From Candidatus Delongbacteria bacterium (lineage in GTDB: Bacteria; CAIWAD01), in assembly GCA_041675285.1 (NCBI GenBank), contig JBAYTZ010000008.1:113069-177068 (forward strand): a DNA stretch of 64,000 nucleotides, read 5' to 3'. This document shows positions 44,521 to 52,748 of the stretch, in pieces. Within the stretch, counting starts at the first letter, position 1; every line of letters starts with the position of its first letter. A model generated the notes under the pieces. That model was not told where the DNA came from. It saw only the letters and a list, made by a program, of their open reading frames with translations, and searched no databases. The position numbers and the translations under genes are program-made.

Positions 44521-45125
44521 AGGGGATCCCCCGGTCAAGCCGGGGGATGACGAGCAGGTGAGTCGGACCAACGGCTGGCGCCCACCACTTCGAGCCTTCC
44601 AGACTTCGTGCTCAAACCAGCGCGGCCATGCGTAAACCCCAACCCCGGCCACATCGTCCGTTGAAGCCCCCATCCCATCGCGCCCCGGCGTTGCCGGGTC
44701 GCGCCTTCCCCCGCGGGGCGCGAGGGAAGGGAATTGGCTTCGCCTCGCGTTGGCCAGGGGATCCCCCGGTCAAGCCGGGGGATGACGAGCGGGTGAGACG
44801 GACCAATGGCCAGCGCCTAGCTCTTCGAGCCTTCCACACTTCGTGCTCAAACCACCGCGGCCCTGCGCCAAACCCTGCCCCGGCCAGACAACCCGTTGCA
44901 GCCCCCATCCCATCGCGCCCCGGCGTCGCCGGGTCGCGCCTTCCCCCGCGAGGGCGCGAGGGAAGGGAATGGGCTTCGCCTCGCCACTCCATGCACTGTG
45001 CCTCTGTGACTCTGTGGTAAAATCCACCGAAGAGTCCCCGGCCACCGCCCACCTCTTCGAGCCTTCCAGACTTCGTGTTCAAACCACCACCGCCACGCGC
45101 CAAACCCTACCCCGGCCTGACCATC
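44521..45125. repeat. 235-bp tandem repeat, two full units and a partial third
   Basis: Each full unit opens with a hairpin (ATCCCCCGG-TCAAG-CCGGGGGAT, at 44526-44548 and again at 44761-44783, offset 235 bp). It then carries GATGACGAGC, GAGCCTTCCAGACTTCGTG, CCCATCGCGCCCCGGCG and CTTCCCCCGCG. The third copy (from about 45055) starts at the GAGCCTTCC segment and is truncated. The units differ by scattered substitutions and one small indel. Confidence 0.85.
44994..45022 (-). repeat. CACAGAG-family repeat
   Basis: CTGTGCCTCTGTGACTCTGT followed by GGTAAAA on the plus strand; minus-strand reading is TTTTACCACAGAGTCACAGA and onward. It lies between the second and third 235-bp units. Confidence 0.8.
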
Positions 45126-45128
45126 CGC

Positions 45129-45161
45129 AAAAAGGGCAGGAAGCCAAGCGGCCCCCTGCCC
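45129..45161 (-). terminator. Terminator of the LVIVD-repeat protein gene
   Basis: GGGCAGG (45134-45140) pairs with CCTGCCC (45155-45161); on the minus strand TTTTT follows directly. It lies 29 bases beyond the stop codon and is closely related to the terminator at 47495. Confidence 0.8.
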
Positions 45162-45189
45162 AGAATCAACACGAATTCAAGCGCGCACC

Positions 45190-47349
45190 CTATTTGAGCA
45201 GCAGCAGCTTGCGGCTCTCCGAGCCCTGCGGAGTCGTCAAGCGGGCCACGTACACGCCGCTGGCCAGGCCTTCGGCGTCCAGCGTGACCTGATGCGCGCC
45301 CGCCGGCAGCGGACCGTTCACCAGCCGCCGCACTTCGCGGCCCAGCAGGTCGTAGATGGTCAGGCTCACGTGCTCGGGCGCCGCCAGCGTGAAGGGCAGC
45401 GAGGTGCGCGGATTGAAGGGATTGGGCACCGCCTCGCCCAGCGCGAAGGCGCGGGGCTGGGCCGGCGCATCCCCCACCGCCGCGGCCACCCGGTCAAAGC
45501 CGATGCGCGCCAGCCCGCCCTCCGAGTCCGCCAGGTAGACCACGTCGCCGTCCAGTTCCAGCTCGAGAGCGTGGCCCGGCGTGTCCAGGAAGCCCCGTTC
45601 CACCGGCAGGCTGGGGTCGCGCAGGTCCACCACCCGCAGGCCCAGATCGTAGGCCGCCACGAAAGCCATGCTGTCCTGCAGGGCCACGTCCACCACCCAG
45701 GTGCCCGTCTGGAACACGCCCAGCACGGCGGGCAGCTCCGGATCCGTCACATCCACCACGCGCAACTGGCCCACCAGGCCGTCCGCCACGCAGGCCAGCC
45801 CGCCCTCCACGGCCACCGCGTGGGCCACGCCCGGCGTGGGCAGGTAGCCCAGCACCGCGGCGAAGGCCGGCGCGCCGGCCTCCAGGATCACCAGGCCGAT
45901 CTCGCCGCAGGCCACGTAATCCAGGTTGTCCACCACCGTGATGTCGTAGGCGTGGCCGGGCAGCTCCAGCAGGCCCAGCACCTGCGGATCGGCGGGATCC
46001 GCCAGGTCGATGGCCACCCAGACGCTGAACTCCGGGTCCTGCAGGGTGGCCGGGACGTAGAGCAGGGCGTGGACCACGCCGTCCACCAGCCGCGCGGCCT
46101 GCCACTCGGCGTTGACGTCGTCGTCCAGGAAGCCCAGCTCGCTCAGTTGCAGAGGATCCACCAGATCCAGCACGCGCAGCCCGGCCGTGTCCGCCGCCGT
46201 GACGGCCAGCGCACCGTCCCAGGAGACGTTCCAGCTGGGCACCAGCGGCGTGAAGGAGGCCAGGGTGGGCAGGTCTTCCCAGGGCCCCAGCTCCACCAAG
46301 CTGATCTGGCCGCCCAGGGCGTCGGCCACCAGCGCCTGGCTGCCCTGGCGCGAGAGGCCGTGGGCGTAGCCCGGCGCGTCGTAGCGGTCCACCTCGGCGG
46401 CGAAGGCCGGGTTGCCCAGTTCCAGCACGCGCAGGCCGCCGCCGTCATCGGCCAGGTAGGCCAGCGTGCCTTCCAGGCAGAGGGCCGTGGCGAAGCCCGG
46501 GGTGTCCACGAAGCCCAGTTCGTGCGGCCACTGGGGGAAGAGCACGGAGACCAGGCAGAGGCCGGAGTCGCCGTCGGCCACGTAGACCATGCTGTCCAGC
46601 AGCGCCAGGCCGCCGGCGTAGCCGCGCGTGTTGTAGCGGCCCAGCGGAGTGGGCGTGCCGCTGCTCAGGTTCACCACCCGCAGGCCCGCGCTGCCGTCGG
46701 CCACGAAGGCCAGGCTGTCGCGCACGATCACGTCCAGCGTCTTGTCCAGGCTGGGCAGGTGGCCCGTCTGCCGCGGCAGGGCGGGGTCGCTGACGTCGAT
46801 GACGCGCAGGCCGGCCTCGCGGTCCGCCAGGTAGGCCAGCTGGCCCTGGAGCGCCACGGCCTGGGCCTCCAGGCTGGGCAGCGTGCCCAGCCGCAACGGA
46901 TGGACGGGATCGCTGACATCCACGATGCAGAGGCCGGCGAAGTTGGCCGCCAGGTAGGCGCGGTCGCCGTCCACCACCACGTCGCGCACCGTGTCGCCCA
47001 CGTCCAGCACGCTCAAAAGGCGCGGCTCGCCCGGGTCGCTCATGCCGTAGAGGTAGAGTCCGCGGCCTGCGGCCACGTAGGCCAGCGTGTCGTCCAGGGC
47101 CACGCCGAGGACCAGATCGGGGAAGTGCAGGGAGACCTGGCGCAGCAGCGTGTCCTGTGGGGCGTGCAGGTGATGGAGGATCGAGAGCTGGGTGCCGGCC
47201 CCGATGAGGACCGTGTTCCAATTGCTGGCCACGGCGCGGCAGGCGCCCTCGCTGGCGCCGGTCAGCGCGCAGAACTGGCCCTCCTGCGCCTGGGCGCTGC
47301 CCAGGGCGAGGCCGAGGATCAGGACGAAGCAAAGGACAAGGCGCTGCAT
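45190..47349 (-). CDS. Secreted LVIVD-repeat propeller protein with T9SS-type sorting domain
   Basis: 719 residues. ATG 47349 with AGGAG upstream and a signal peptide (QRLVLCFVLILGLALGSAQA) is chosen over a frame open 42 codons further. Repeats of about 40-45 residues follow the LVIVD pattern: TVRDVVVDGDRAYLAANFAGLCIVDVSDPVHPLRLG, EAQAVALQGQLAYLADREAGLRVIDVSDPALP, and about ten more. These form beta propellers and are common in exported proteins of FCB and related phyla. The C-terminus has GEAVPNPFNPRTSLPF and ends SRKLLLLK. Ligand unknown. It is a single-gene unit with its own terminator. Confidence 0.92.
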   Translation of the reverse strand: MQRLVLCFVLILGLALGSAQAQEGQFCALTGASEGACRAVASNWNTVLIGAGTQLSILHHLHAPQDTLLRQVSLHFPDLVLGVALDDTLAYVAAGRGLYLYGMSDPGEPRLLSVLDVGDTVRDVVVDGDRAYLAANFAGLCIVDVSDPVHPLRLGTLPSLEAQAVALQGQLAYLADREAGLRVIDVSDPALPRQTGHLPSLDKTLDVIVRDSLAFVADGSAGLRVVNLSSGTPTPLGRYNTRGYAGGLALLDSMVYVADGDSGLCLVSVLFPQWPHELGFVDTPGFATALCLEGTLAYLADDGGGLRVLELGNPAFAAEVDRYDAPGYAHGLSRQGSQALVADALGGQISLVELGPWEDLPTLASFTPLVPSWNVSWDGALAVTAADTAGLRVLDLVDPLQLSELGFLDDDVNAEWQAARLVDGVVHALLYVPATLQDPEFSVWVAIDLADPADPQVLGLLELPGHAYDITVVDNLDYVACGEIGLVILEAGAPAFAAVLGYLPTPGVAHAVAVEGGLACVADGLVGQLRVVDVTDPELPAVLGVFQTGTWVVDVALQDSMAFVAAYDLGLRVVDLRDPSLPVERGFLDTPGHALELELDGDVVYLADSEGGLARIGFDRVAAAVGDAPAQPRAFALGEAVPNPFNPRTSLPFTLAAPEHVSLTIYDLLGREVRRLVNGPLPAGAHQVTLDAEGLASGVYVARLTTPQGSESRKLLLLK

Positions 47350-47494
47350 GGAGGCTCCTGAGGTATTGGGATGAAGGGATGTCACCCGGCGACCAGGCCC
47401 GGCCGCCGCTGAGGTCGGCTCCAATATCAGGTTCCGTCTGGCCGAAGCCAATGAAAAGCGCGGGTCGCTGCGCATGCGCGGGCGGCCCGGGCAG

Positions 47495-47528
47495 CAAAAA
47501 GGGCAGGGAGCCTCGCGACTCCCTGCCC
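47495..47528 (-). terminator. Terminator of the 812-residue secreted protein gene
   Basis: GGGCAGGGAG (47501-47510) pairs perfectly with CTCCCTGCCC (47519-47528); the minus strand continues with TTTTTGCTG. It lies 23 bases after the stop codon. Confidence 0.85.
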
Positions 47529-47550
47529 CTCAATCAACGCTGATCAGCGG

Positions 47551-49989
47551 CTACTTGGAAAGCAGCAGCTTCTGGCTCACCGTCCGTCCGCCCGCCTCGA
47601 GCGTGCAGACGTAGACGCCCGAGGCCAGGCCCGTGCCGTCGAAGCGCGCCTGGTGCCAGCCCGCGCCGCGGAAGCCCTCGTCCAGCGTGGCGACCAGCTG
47701 GCCGGCCACGTTGTAGACCTTCAGGCTGACCCGGCCGGCGCTGTCCAGGCTGTAGCGCAGCTGGGTGCTGGGGTTGAAGGGATTGGGCGAGGCCTGCAGC
47801 AGGCCGAACTCCACCGGACGCTGCGCCGGGGGCAGCTCGTCCTCGAAGTCGAACAGCACGGTCTCTTCCATCTGGTCCACGTTCTCCCAGGGGATCTCCA
47901 CCACGCCCGTGCAGGGCTCGGTCTCGTCGCCCTGGAGGGCGTTGACCATCTCCAGCCGGTAGTAGAGCGAGGGCCGCTCGTCGGTGAAGTGGAAGCCGAT
48001 CAGCACGTCGTAGTTGGTCAGGCCCGCGTAGGCGAAGTGGGCGTTGAACTTGGTGCCGCGCCAGGCCGGCAGCAGGCCGGTCCACTCGTTGATGGGCACG
48101 TAGCCCGCGTCGGTCCTGACTTCCAGGCCGACCTCGGTGATGCCCTGCTCTTCCGGCGTGCCGATCTGGTCCAGGCTACTGTGGTGCCAGGAGATGTGGG
48201 AGAGCTGCACGTCCATCGGGGACTCGTTCAAGAGGTGGATGGGATCCACCCACTTCACGCTGTCCAGCACGGCTTCCTCGCCGCACCAGGCCGTGCTGTA
48301 CCAGCCGTACCAGCGCTGGGTCTGGGCCAGGCCCACCCAGCCCGCGGCGTCCCAGGGCGTGCCCGTGTGCGGCGGGATGTCGGCCACCGGGACGCGCATG
48401 TACATGATCGGGTTGATCACCGCGTTGCCCTCGCACTGGGCCACGCCGCCGGTGGAATGATCCTCGACGTAGGTCAGGTGCAGGTTGCCCTCGGAGACCA
48501 CTTCCGCCATGGACATCCAGTCCTCGCTCAGGCAGTCGTTGACGCAGCCCGGCGTGCTGGTGTTGGTCACGTTGACCGGCTCGCCCCAGGTCAGGCCGTT
48601 GTCCGCCGAGCAGGCGATGAAGATCTCGGCGTTGCCGATGCTGTCCAGCGTGGCCGTGGTGCAACCCCACTCGCCGGGGGCGGCGCGGTCGCCCTCGATG
48701 CGCTGGCTCCAGGCGCAGTAGAGGTAGCCGGTCTCGGGATCCACGGCCAGGCTGGGCCGATCCTGGCGCATGCGCCAGGAGCCGCCGTCCAGCCAGCGGT
48801 CATTGGGGTCGATGATGCTGTTGTGGCCCGTCACGTGGCTCCACTCGCCGTGGTCGGCGTTGAAGTGCCAGATCTGGCCGCGGCCCAGGCTCCAGTGGTA
48901 GTAGACTTCCTGGAGCGAGTCCTCGATCTCCGTGTTCCAGATCACGTGCAGCGTGTCCGTCCACATGGGATCGCCGGAGTAGACCACGTGCAGGTCGTTG
49001 CTCTCCGTGCGGTCGAAGAGGCCGTCGATGTCGCAGTAGGCGCGGTTGCCGTAGGGGCCGAAGGGTACCTCGCTGTCCGGGCCGTAGTCCGTGAAGTTGT
49101 GGAGCGCGCCCGCCTCGTACTGGCCGAAGATGTCGCCGTCGTCGGCCACGTAGCCCAGGATGTCGTGGTGGATCTGCACGCCGATCACGCCGCTGCCGCC
49201 GTCGTAGGGGATGTCCTCGGCGTCGGTGCGCTGGTGGAAGAGCACGGCCGCGCGCGAGCTGATCTTGCTGCCCACGGCGATGGCGCCCAGGGCCTGGCTG
49301 TCGGAGGTCAGGCGGACGGCTGCGCCGTCCCAGCCGGCGCCGTCGGACGTGCCGCGGTACCAGATGTGCGGGTTGGCGGAGTCATAGACCACCATGTGCA
49401 GGCGGTTGTCGCCGTCCACGCCCACGTGGGGCCAGGACTTGGCCGTGCCCGACTGGAGCAGGTTGAAGGCGTGCGTGCAGCCGAAGAAGTCCGTGCCCAG
49501 CCAGGAGTCGGTGCCCGTGTGGAAGGCCACCACCGTGCTGTTGGGGGTCTCGCCCTCGGGACCCGTGCAGGCCGCCGTGGTGTAGCCGGCGCGGGCGTCG
49601 TAGACGTTCAGGGCCTCGACGACGGAGAGGTCCGGGTTGACGCACCAGGACTTGACGCGGCGGTCGGCCCAGGTCTGGTCGGTGGCCAGCGAATACATGA
49701 AGCTGCCGTGGGCCACGCCGTCGGAGGAGACGGCGATCATCTTGGACAGCGAGCCGTTGCCCTGATAGTCGTAGGCCGTGGAGCCCACCTGGGCCGTGAT
49801 GTCCGTGCGCGGCACGGGCAGGACGGGTTGCTTGACGGCCAGGTCGGGCAGGACTTCCTCGCCCGTGGCCAGGCTCTGGGCCGGACGCGGCGCCTGGAGG
49901 GGCCGATTGGCGTGGCGCGCCCGATCGGCCTGGCCGGCCGAGGCACTCAGCACGCCGCCCAACACGGAAAGAACGAGCAGCAGTCTCAT
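47551..49989 (-). CDS. Secreted BNR/sialidase-like protein with T9SS-type sorting domain
   Basis: 812 residues from ATG 49989 (AGAGGA upstream, signal peptide MRLLLVLSVLGGVLSASAGQA); the frame is open through the divergent trxB region but that part is a shadow. The body looks like a repeated beta-sheet propeller with Asp-box-like turns (SLAVDPETGYLYCAWSQR; IFIACSADNGLTWGEPVNVTN; SWPHVGVDGDNRLHMVVYDS), as in sialidase-fold exported proteins; the catalytic arginines of true sialidases were not identified. A beta domain precedes the sorting region (LLQASPNPFNPSTQLRYSL to SQKLLLSK). It is transcribed divergently from trxB across 222 bp. Confidence 0.9.
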   Translation of the reverse strand: MRLLLVLSVLGGVLSASAGQADRARHANRPLQAPRPAQSLATGEEVLPDLAVKQPVLPVPRTDITAQVGSTAYDYQGNGSLSKMIAVSSDGVAHGSFMYSLATDQTWADRRVKSWCVNPDLSVVEALNVYDARAGYTTAACTGPEGETPNSTVVAFHTGTDSWLGTDFFGCTHAFNLLQSGTAKSWPHVGVDGDNRLHMVVYDSANPHIWYRGTSDGAGWDGAAVRLTSDSQALGAIAVGSKISSRAAVLFHQRTDAEDIPYDGGSGVIGVQIHHDILGYVADDGDIFGQYEAGALHNFTDYGPDSEVPFGPYGNRAYCDIDGLFDRTESNDLHVVYSGDPMWTDTLHVIWNTEIEDSLQEVYYHWSLGRGQIWHFNADHGEWSHVTGHNSIIDPNDRWLDGGSWRMRQDRPSLAVDPETGYLYCAWSQRIEGDRAAPGEWGCTTATLDSIGNAEIFIACSADNGLTWGEPVNVTNTSTPGCVNDCLSEDWMSMAEVVSEGNLHLTYVEDHSTGGVAQCEGNAVINPIMYMRVPVADIPPHTGTPWDAAGWVGLAQTQRWYGWYSTAWCGEEAVLDSVKWVDPIHLLNESPMDVQLSHISWHHSSLDQIGTPEEQGITEVGLEVRTDAGYVPINEWTGLLPAWRGTKFNAHFAYAGLTNYDVLIGFHFTDERPSLYYRLEMVNALQGDETEPCTGVVEIPWENVDQMEETVLFDFEDELPPAQRPVEFGLLQASPNPFNPSTQLRYSLDSAGRVSLKVYNVAGQLVATLDEGFRGAGWHQARFDGTGLASGVYVCTLEAGGRTVSQKLLLSK

Positions 49990-50211
49990 GGCGGGTCCTC
50001 TTATGGGATTGGATGAAGTGTGCAGACAAGTGGGCCCAAAATAGGGCTCGACGCGGCGCGGAACAACGGATTTTCTCCCGCTGGCACGACAAGGGGCTGC
50101 GGGAGCGCGGCGAGGACCCCGCGCCTTCCTTGTCCCGGCCGCGACCCTTCCCGATATTCCCGCACCCGCCCCGCAGCGGCGCCACCCACGCACAACCTTG
50201 GAGATTCGCCC

Positions 50212-51147
50212 ATGTCCAGCCACCGCAAGGTGCTCATCATCGGAGGCGGCCCGGCCGGCCTGACCGCCGCCCTCTACGCCGCGCGCGCCAACCTGGCCCC
50301 CCTGGTCATCGAAGGCATGCAGCCCGGCGGCCAGCTCACCATCACCACCGAGGTGGAGAACTTCCCCGGCTTCCCCCACGGGATCCAGGGGCCGGAGCTG
50401 ATCGACAACCTGCACCAGCAGGTGGAGCGCTTCGGCACCGAGTTCGTGATGGGCAGCGTGCAGTCCGTCGACCTGAGCCGCCGGCCCTTCACGCTGGACG
50501 TGGACGGCCAGACCCTGACCACCGACTCGCTGATCGTCGCCACCGGCGCCACGGCCCGTCTGCTGGGCATCCCGGGGGAGGACAAGCTGATGGGCTACGG
50601 CGTCAGCGCCTGCGCCACCTGCGACGGCTTCTTCTTCAAGGGCAAGGAGATCTGCGTCATCGGCGGCGGCGACAGCGCCATGGAGGAGGCCTGCTTCCTG
50701 ACCAACTTCGCCAGCAAGGTCACGCTGATCCACCGCCGCGAGGCCTTCCGCGCCTCGCCGATCATGGTGGAGAAGGCCCGCAAGAACCCGAAGATCGAGT
50801 TCGCCCTGAACGAGATCCCGCTGGCCTTCGTGGGCGACGCGGCCCAGGGCGGCCTGGAGGGCGTGGAACTCAAGCACGCGGTGAGCGGCGCCGTGCGCGT
50901 CCTCAAGCTGGACGGCGCCTTCGTGGCCATCGGCCACCTGCCCAACACGGCGCTCTTCAAGGGCGTGCTGGAGATGGACGAGACCGGCTACCTGCTCTGC
51001 CAGGGCCGCACCACGGCCACCAACGTGCCCGGCGTGTTCGCGGCCGGCGACGTGGCGGACAGCCGCTACCGCCAGGCCATCTCGGCGGCGGGCACGGGCT
51101 GCATGGCCGCGCTGGACGCCCAGCACTTCCTGGATCACAACTCCTGA
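50212..51147 (+). CDS. trxB: Thioredoxin-disulfide reductase
   Basis: 311 residues, standard length. It reduces thioredoxin with NADPH in the cytoplasm. FAD site GGGPAGLTAALYAARA near residue 11, redox-active C134-A-T-C137, NADPH site GGGDSAMEEACFLTNFASKVTLIHRR (about 151) and the C-terminal FAD motif GVFAAGDVADSRYRQAISAAGTGCMAALDA. GGAG precedes ATG 50212. In organisms with bacillithiol some TrxB-like proteins act as bacilliredoxin partners, but the CATC motif here is that of ordinary TrxB. The stop overlaps the next start (TGATG). Confidence 0.96.
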   Translation: MSSHRKVLIIGGGPAGLTAALYAARANLAPLVIEGMQPGGQLTITTEVENFPGFPHGIQGPELIDNLHQQVERFGTEFVMGSVQSVDLSRRPFTLDVDGQTLTTDSLIVATGATARLLGIPGEDKLMGYGVSACATCDGFFFKGKEICVIGGGDSAMEEACFLTNFASKVTLIHRREAFRASPIMVEKARKNPKIEFALNEIPLAFVGDAAQGGLEGVELKHAVSGAVRVLKLDGAFVAIGHLPNTALFKGVLEMDETGYLLCQGRTTATNVPGVFAAGDVADSRYRQAISAAGTGCMAALDAQHFLDHNS

Positions 51148-51992
51148 TGCAGATCGGCCGCTGGGACGTGCGCAGCCTGGACTTCGGCCGCTTTCGGCTG
51201 GACGGCGGGGCGATGTTCGGCGTGGTGCCGCGGGTGGTCTGGGAGCGCGAGGCGCCCCCGGACGCCCTCAACCGCATCGAGCTGGCCCTGCGCTGCCTGC
51301 TGGTGCGGGACGGCACGCGCACGGTGCTGGTGGACTGCGGCGTGGGCGACAAGGACGGCCCGCTCTTCCGCGAGATGTTCGCCCTGGACGACGCGGGGCG
51401 CTCGCTGGACGAACTGCTGGCCGAGCAGGGCCTGGCGCCGGCGGACGTGACCGACCTGGTGCTGACCCACCTGCACTTCGACCACGCGGGGGGCGCTGTC
51501 CGGCTGGAGGGCGGCCGCGGGGTGCCCGCGCTGCCCAACGCGCGCATCCACCTGCAGCGCCGGCAGTGGGAGTGGGCCCTGCAGCCCACCCTGCGCGACC
51601 GGGCCAGCTACTTGAAGGAGAACCTGGAGCCGCTGCGCGGGCTGGACCTGCACCTGCTGGAGGGGCCGGGCGAACTCTTCCCCGGCCTGAGTCTGCGCGT
51701 GGTGGACGGCCACACGCCGGGCATGCAGCTGGTGGAGCTGGACGGCGGTGGGGGTCCGGGCCTCGTGCACTGCGCGGACCTGGTGCCCACGGCCGCGCAC
51801 CTGCCCCTGCCCTGGGTGATGGGCTACGACCTCTTTCCCCTAAGCGTGGTGGAGGAGAAGCAGGCTCTCTACCAGAGCCACGGGGACGGCTCCAGCTGGC
51901 TGGTTTTCGAGCATGATCCGCGCCTGGCCGCGGCCCGCGTGGACACCCGGGGCCGCCGGCCCGTCCTGGTGGAGACCCGCGAGCGCTTGTAG
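51147..51992 (+). CDS. MBL-fold metallohydrolase
   Basis: 281 residues. The metal-binding motif is complete: THLHFDHAGG (H-x-H-x-D-H), then GHTPGMQLVEL and HCADLVPTAAHLPLPWVMGYD for the later His and Asp ligands. The N-terminal VLVDCGVGDKDGP is typical of lactonase/hydrolase-type members. Substrate unknown; the position one base inside the trxB stop makes co-translation likely, so a thiol-adduct (glyoxalase-like) substrate is possible but not shown. Confidence 0.9.
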   Translation: MQIGRWDVRSLDFGRFRLDGGAMFGVVPRVVWEREAPPDALNRIELALRCLLVRDGTRTVLVDCGVGDKDGPLFREMFALDDAGRSLDELLAEQGLAPADVTDLVLTHLHFDHAGGAVRLEGGRGVPALPNARIHLQRRQWEWALQPTLRDRASYLKENLEPLRGLDLHLLEGPGELFPGLSLRVVDGHTPGMQLVELDGGGGPGLVHCADLVPTAAHLPLPWVMGYDLFPLSVVEEKQALYQSHGDGSSWLVFEHDPRLAAARVDTRGRRPVLVETRERL

Positions 51993-52018
51993 CTTGCGCC
52001 CACCGACGTGATGGGCGG

Positions 52019-52150
52019 GCAGCTTGGAGGCGCGGCGCGCACGGCGCGCCCATTGGGATAGTGACCGTGCCAGCAGCTTGGAGGCGCGGCGCGCACGCCG
52101 CGCCTCATACGGGCAGCGTCTGCGCCGGCAGCTTGGAGGCGCGGCACGGG
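52019..52150. repeat. 54-55-bp tandem repeat with a strong internal hairpin
   Basis: Copies begin at 52019, 52073 and 52128 with GCAGCTTGGAGGCGCGGC; the third is truncated. Copy two contains an 11-bp perfect stem (GAGGCGCGGCG, 52081-52091, paired with 52096-52106). It sits between the MBL gene and nuoE and may act as a terminator or mRNA-stabilising element, though it lacks a T-run. Confidence 0.8.
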
Positions 52151-52199
52151 ATCAATAGATTTGCCTGCTGAATTTTCCACAACTGAACGGATCCCCGGC

Positions 52200-52748
52200 A
52201 TGGCCTTCACTTTCACCGCGGAGGAGCGTCAGGAGATCGAGCGGATCCTGGCCCGCTATCCCGAGCCCATGAGCGCCACCATCCCGTTGCTGCACCTGGC
52301 GCAGGGCCGTCTGGGCTGGGTCAGCCCGGAGGTCGTGGACGAGGTGGCGCGCGTGCTGGAGCTGCCGCGCATCCACGTGGCGGACGTGGTGAGCTTCTAC
52401 ACCATGTTCCAGCGCCAGCCGGTGGGCCGCCACCGGATCAGCGTCTGCCGCACGCTCTCCTGCCACGTGCTGGGCGGCCATGAGATCCTCGACTACCTGC
52501 GCACGCGCCTGCAACTGGGCGAGGCCCATGCGGGCACGGATCCGCGCGGCCTGTTCACGCTGGAGGAGGTGGAATGCCTGGCCTCCTGCGGGACGGGTCC
52601 CGTGCTGCTGATCAACGGCGTCTATCACGAGGGGCTGACCGTGCCGGGCTTGAAAGTGCTGCTGGACAAGCTGGAAGGACTCGAGGCGCCCCTCGTCGCG
52701 CCGCCCGGTGGGACGGCGGCCGCCGCCGGAGGCCCGGTCCATGGCTGA
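52200..52748 (+). CDS. nuoE: NADH-quinone oxidoreductase subunit E
   Basis: 182 residues with ATG 52200; a TTG start further upstream is less likely. It is the thioredoxin-like [2Fe-2S] subunit of the NADH-dehydrogenase arm of complex I. The four cluster ligands are visible: C83-x4-C88 and C126-x3-C130 (CRTLSC, CLASC). The N-terminal helical part (EIERILARYPEPMSATIPLLHLAQGRLGWVSPEVVDEVARVL) is typical. The C-terminal end is Ala/Gly-rich and overlaps the nuoF start by eight bases. Confidence 0.95.
   Translation: MAFTFTAEERQEIERILARYPEPMSATIPLLHLAQGRLGWVSPEVVDEVARVLELPRIHVADVVSFYTMFQRQPVGRHRISVCRTLSCHVLGGHEILDYLRTRLQLGEAHAGTDPRGLFTLEEVECLASCGTGPVLLINGVYHEGLTVPGLKVLLDKLEGLEAPLVAPPGGTAAAAGGPVHG

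Larger units (their letters stand above)
44187..45128. other. Repeat-filled intergenic region (about 940 bp)
   Basis: No gene is supported: the open frames here run through repeated DNA on both strands. The region is a mosaic of CTCTGTGGT-type repeats, REP-like ATCCC hairpins and a 235-bp tandem unit, listed separately below. Confidence 0.75.

Noticed and set aside
44612..45103. Minus-strand frame of 163 codons in the repeat region
   Set aside because: It reads through two units of the 235-bp repeat, and other frames in the same DNA are also open; no ribosome site.
45292..50016. Long plus-strand frames opposite the two secreted genes
   Set aside because: Same antisense pattern; signal peptide, propeller repeats and sorting domain are on the minus strand.
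49990..51138. Extension of the 812-residue gene upstream into the trxB region
   Set aside because: The frame is open but lies antisense to trxB; the signal peptide and ribosome site fix the start at 49989.
52161..52199. Upstream TTG start for nuoE
   Set aside because: It would add 13 residues without family support and has no ribosome site; ATG 52200 gives the usual N-terminus.
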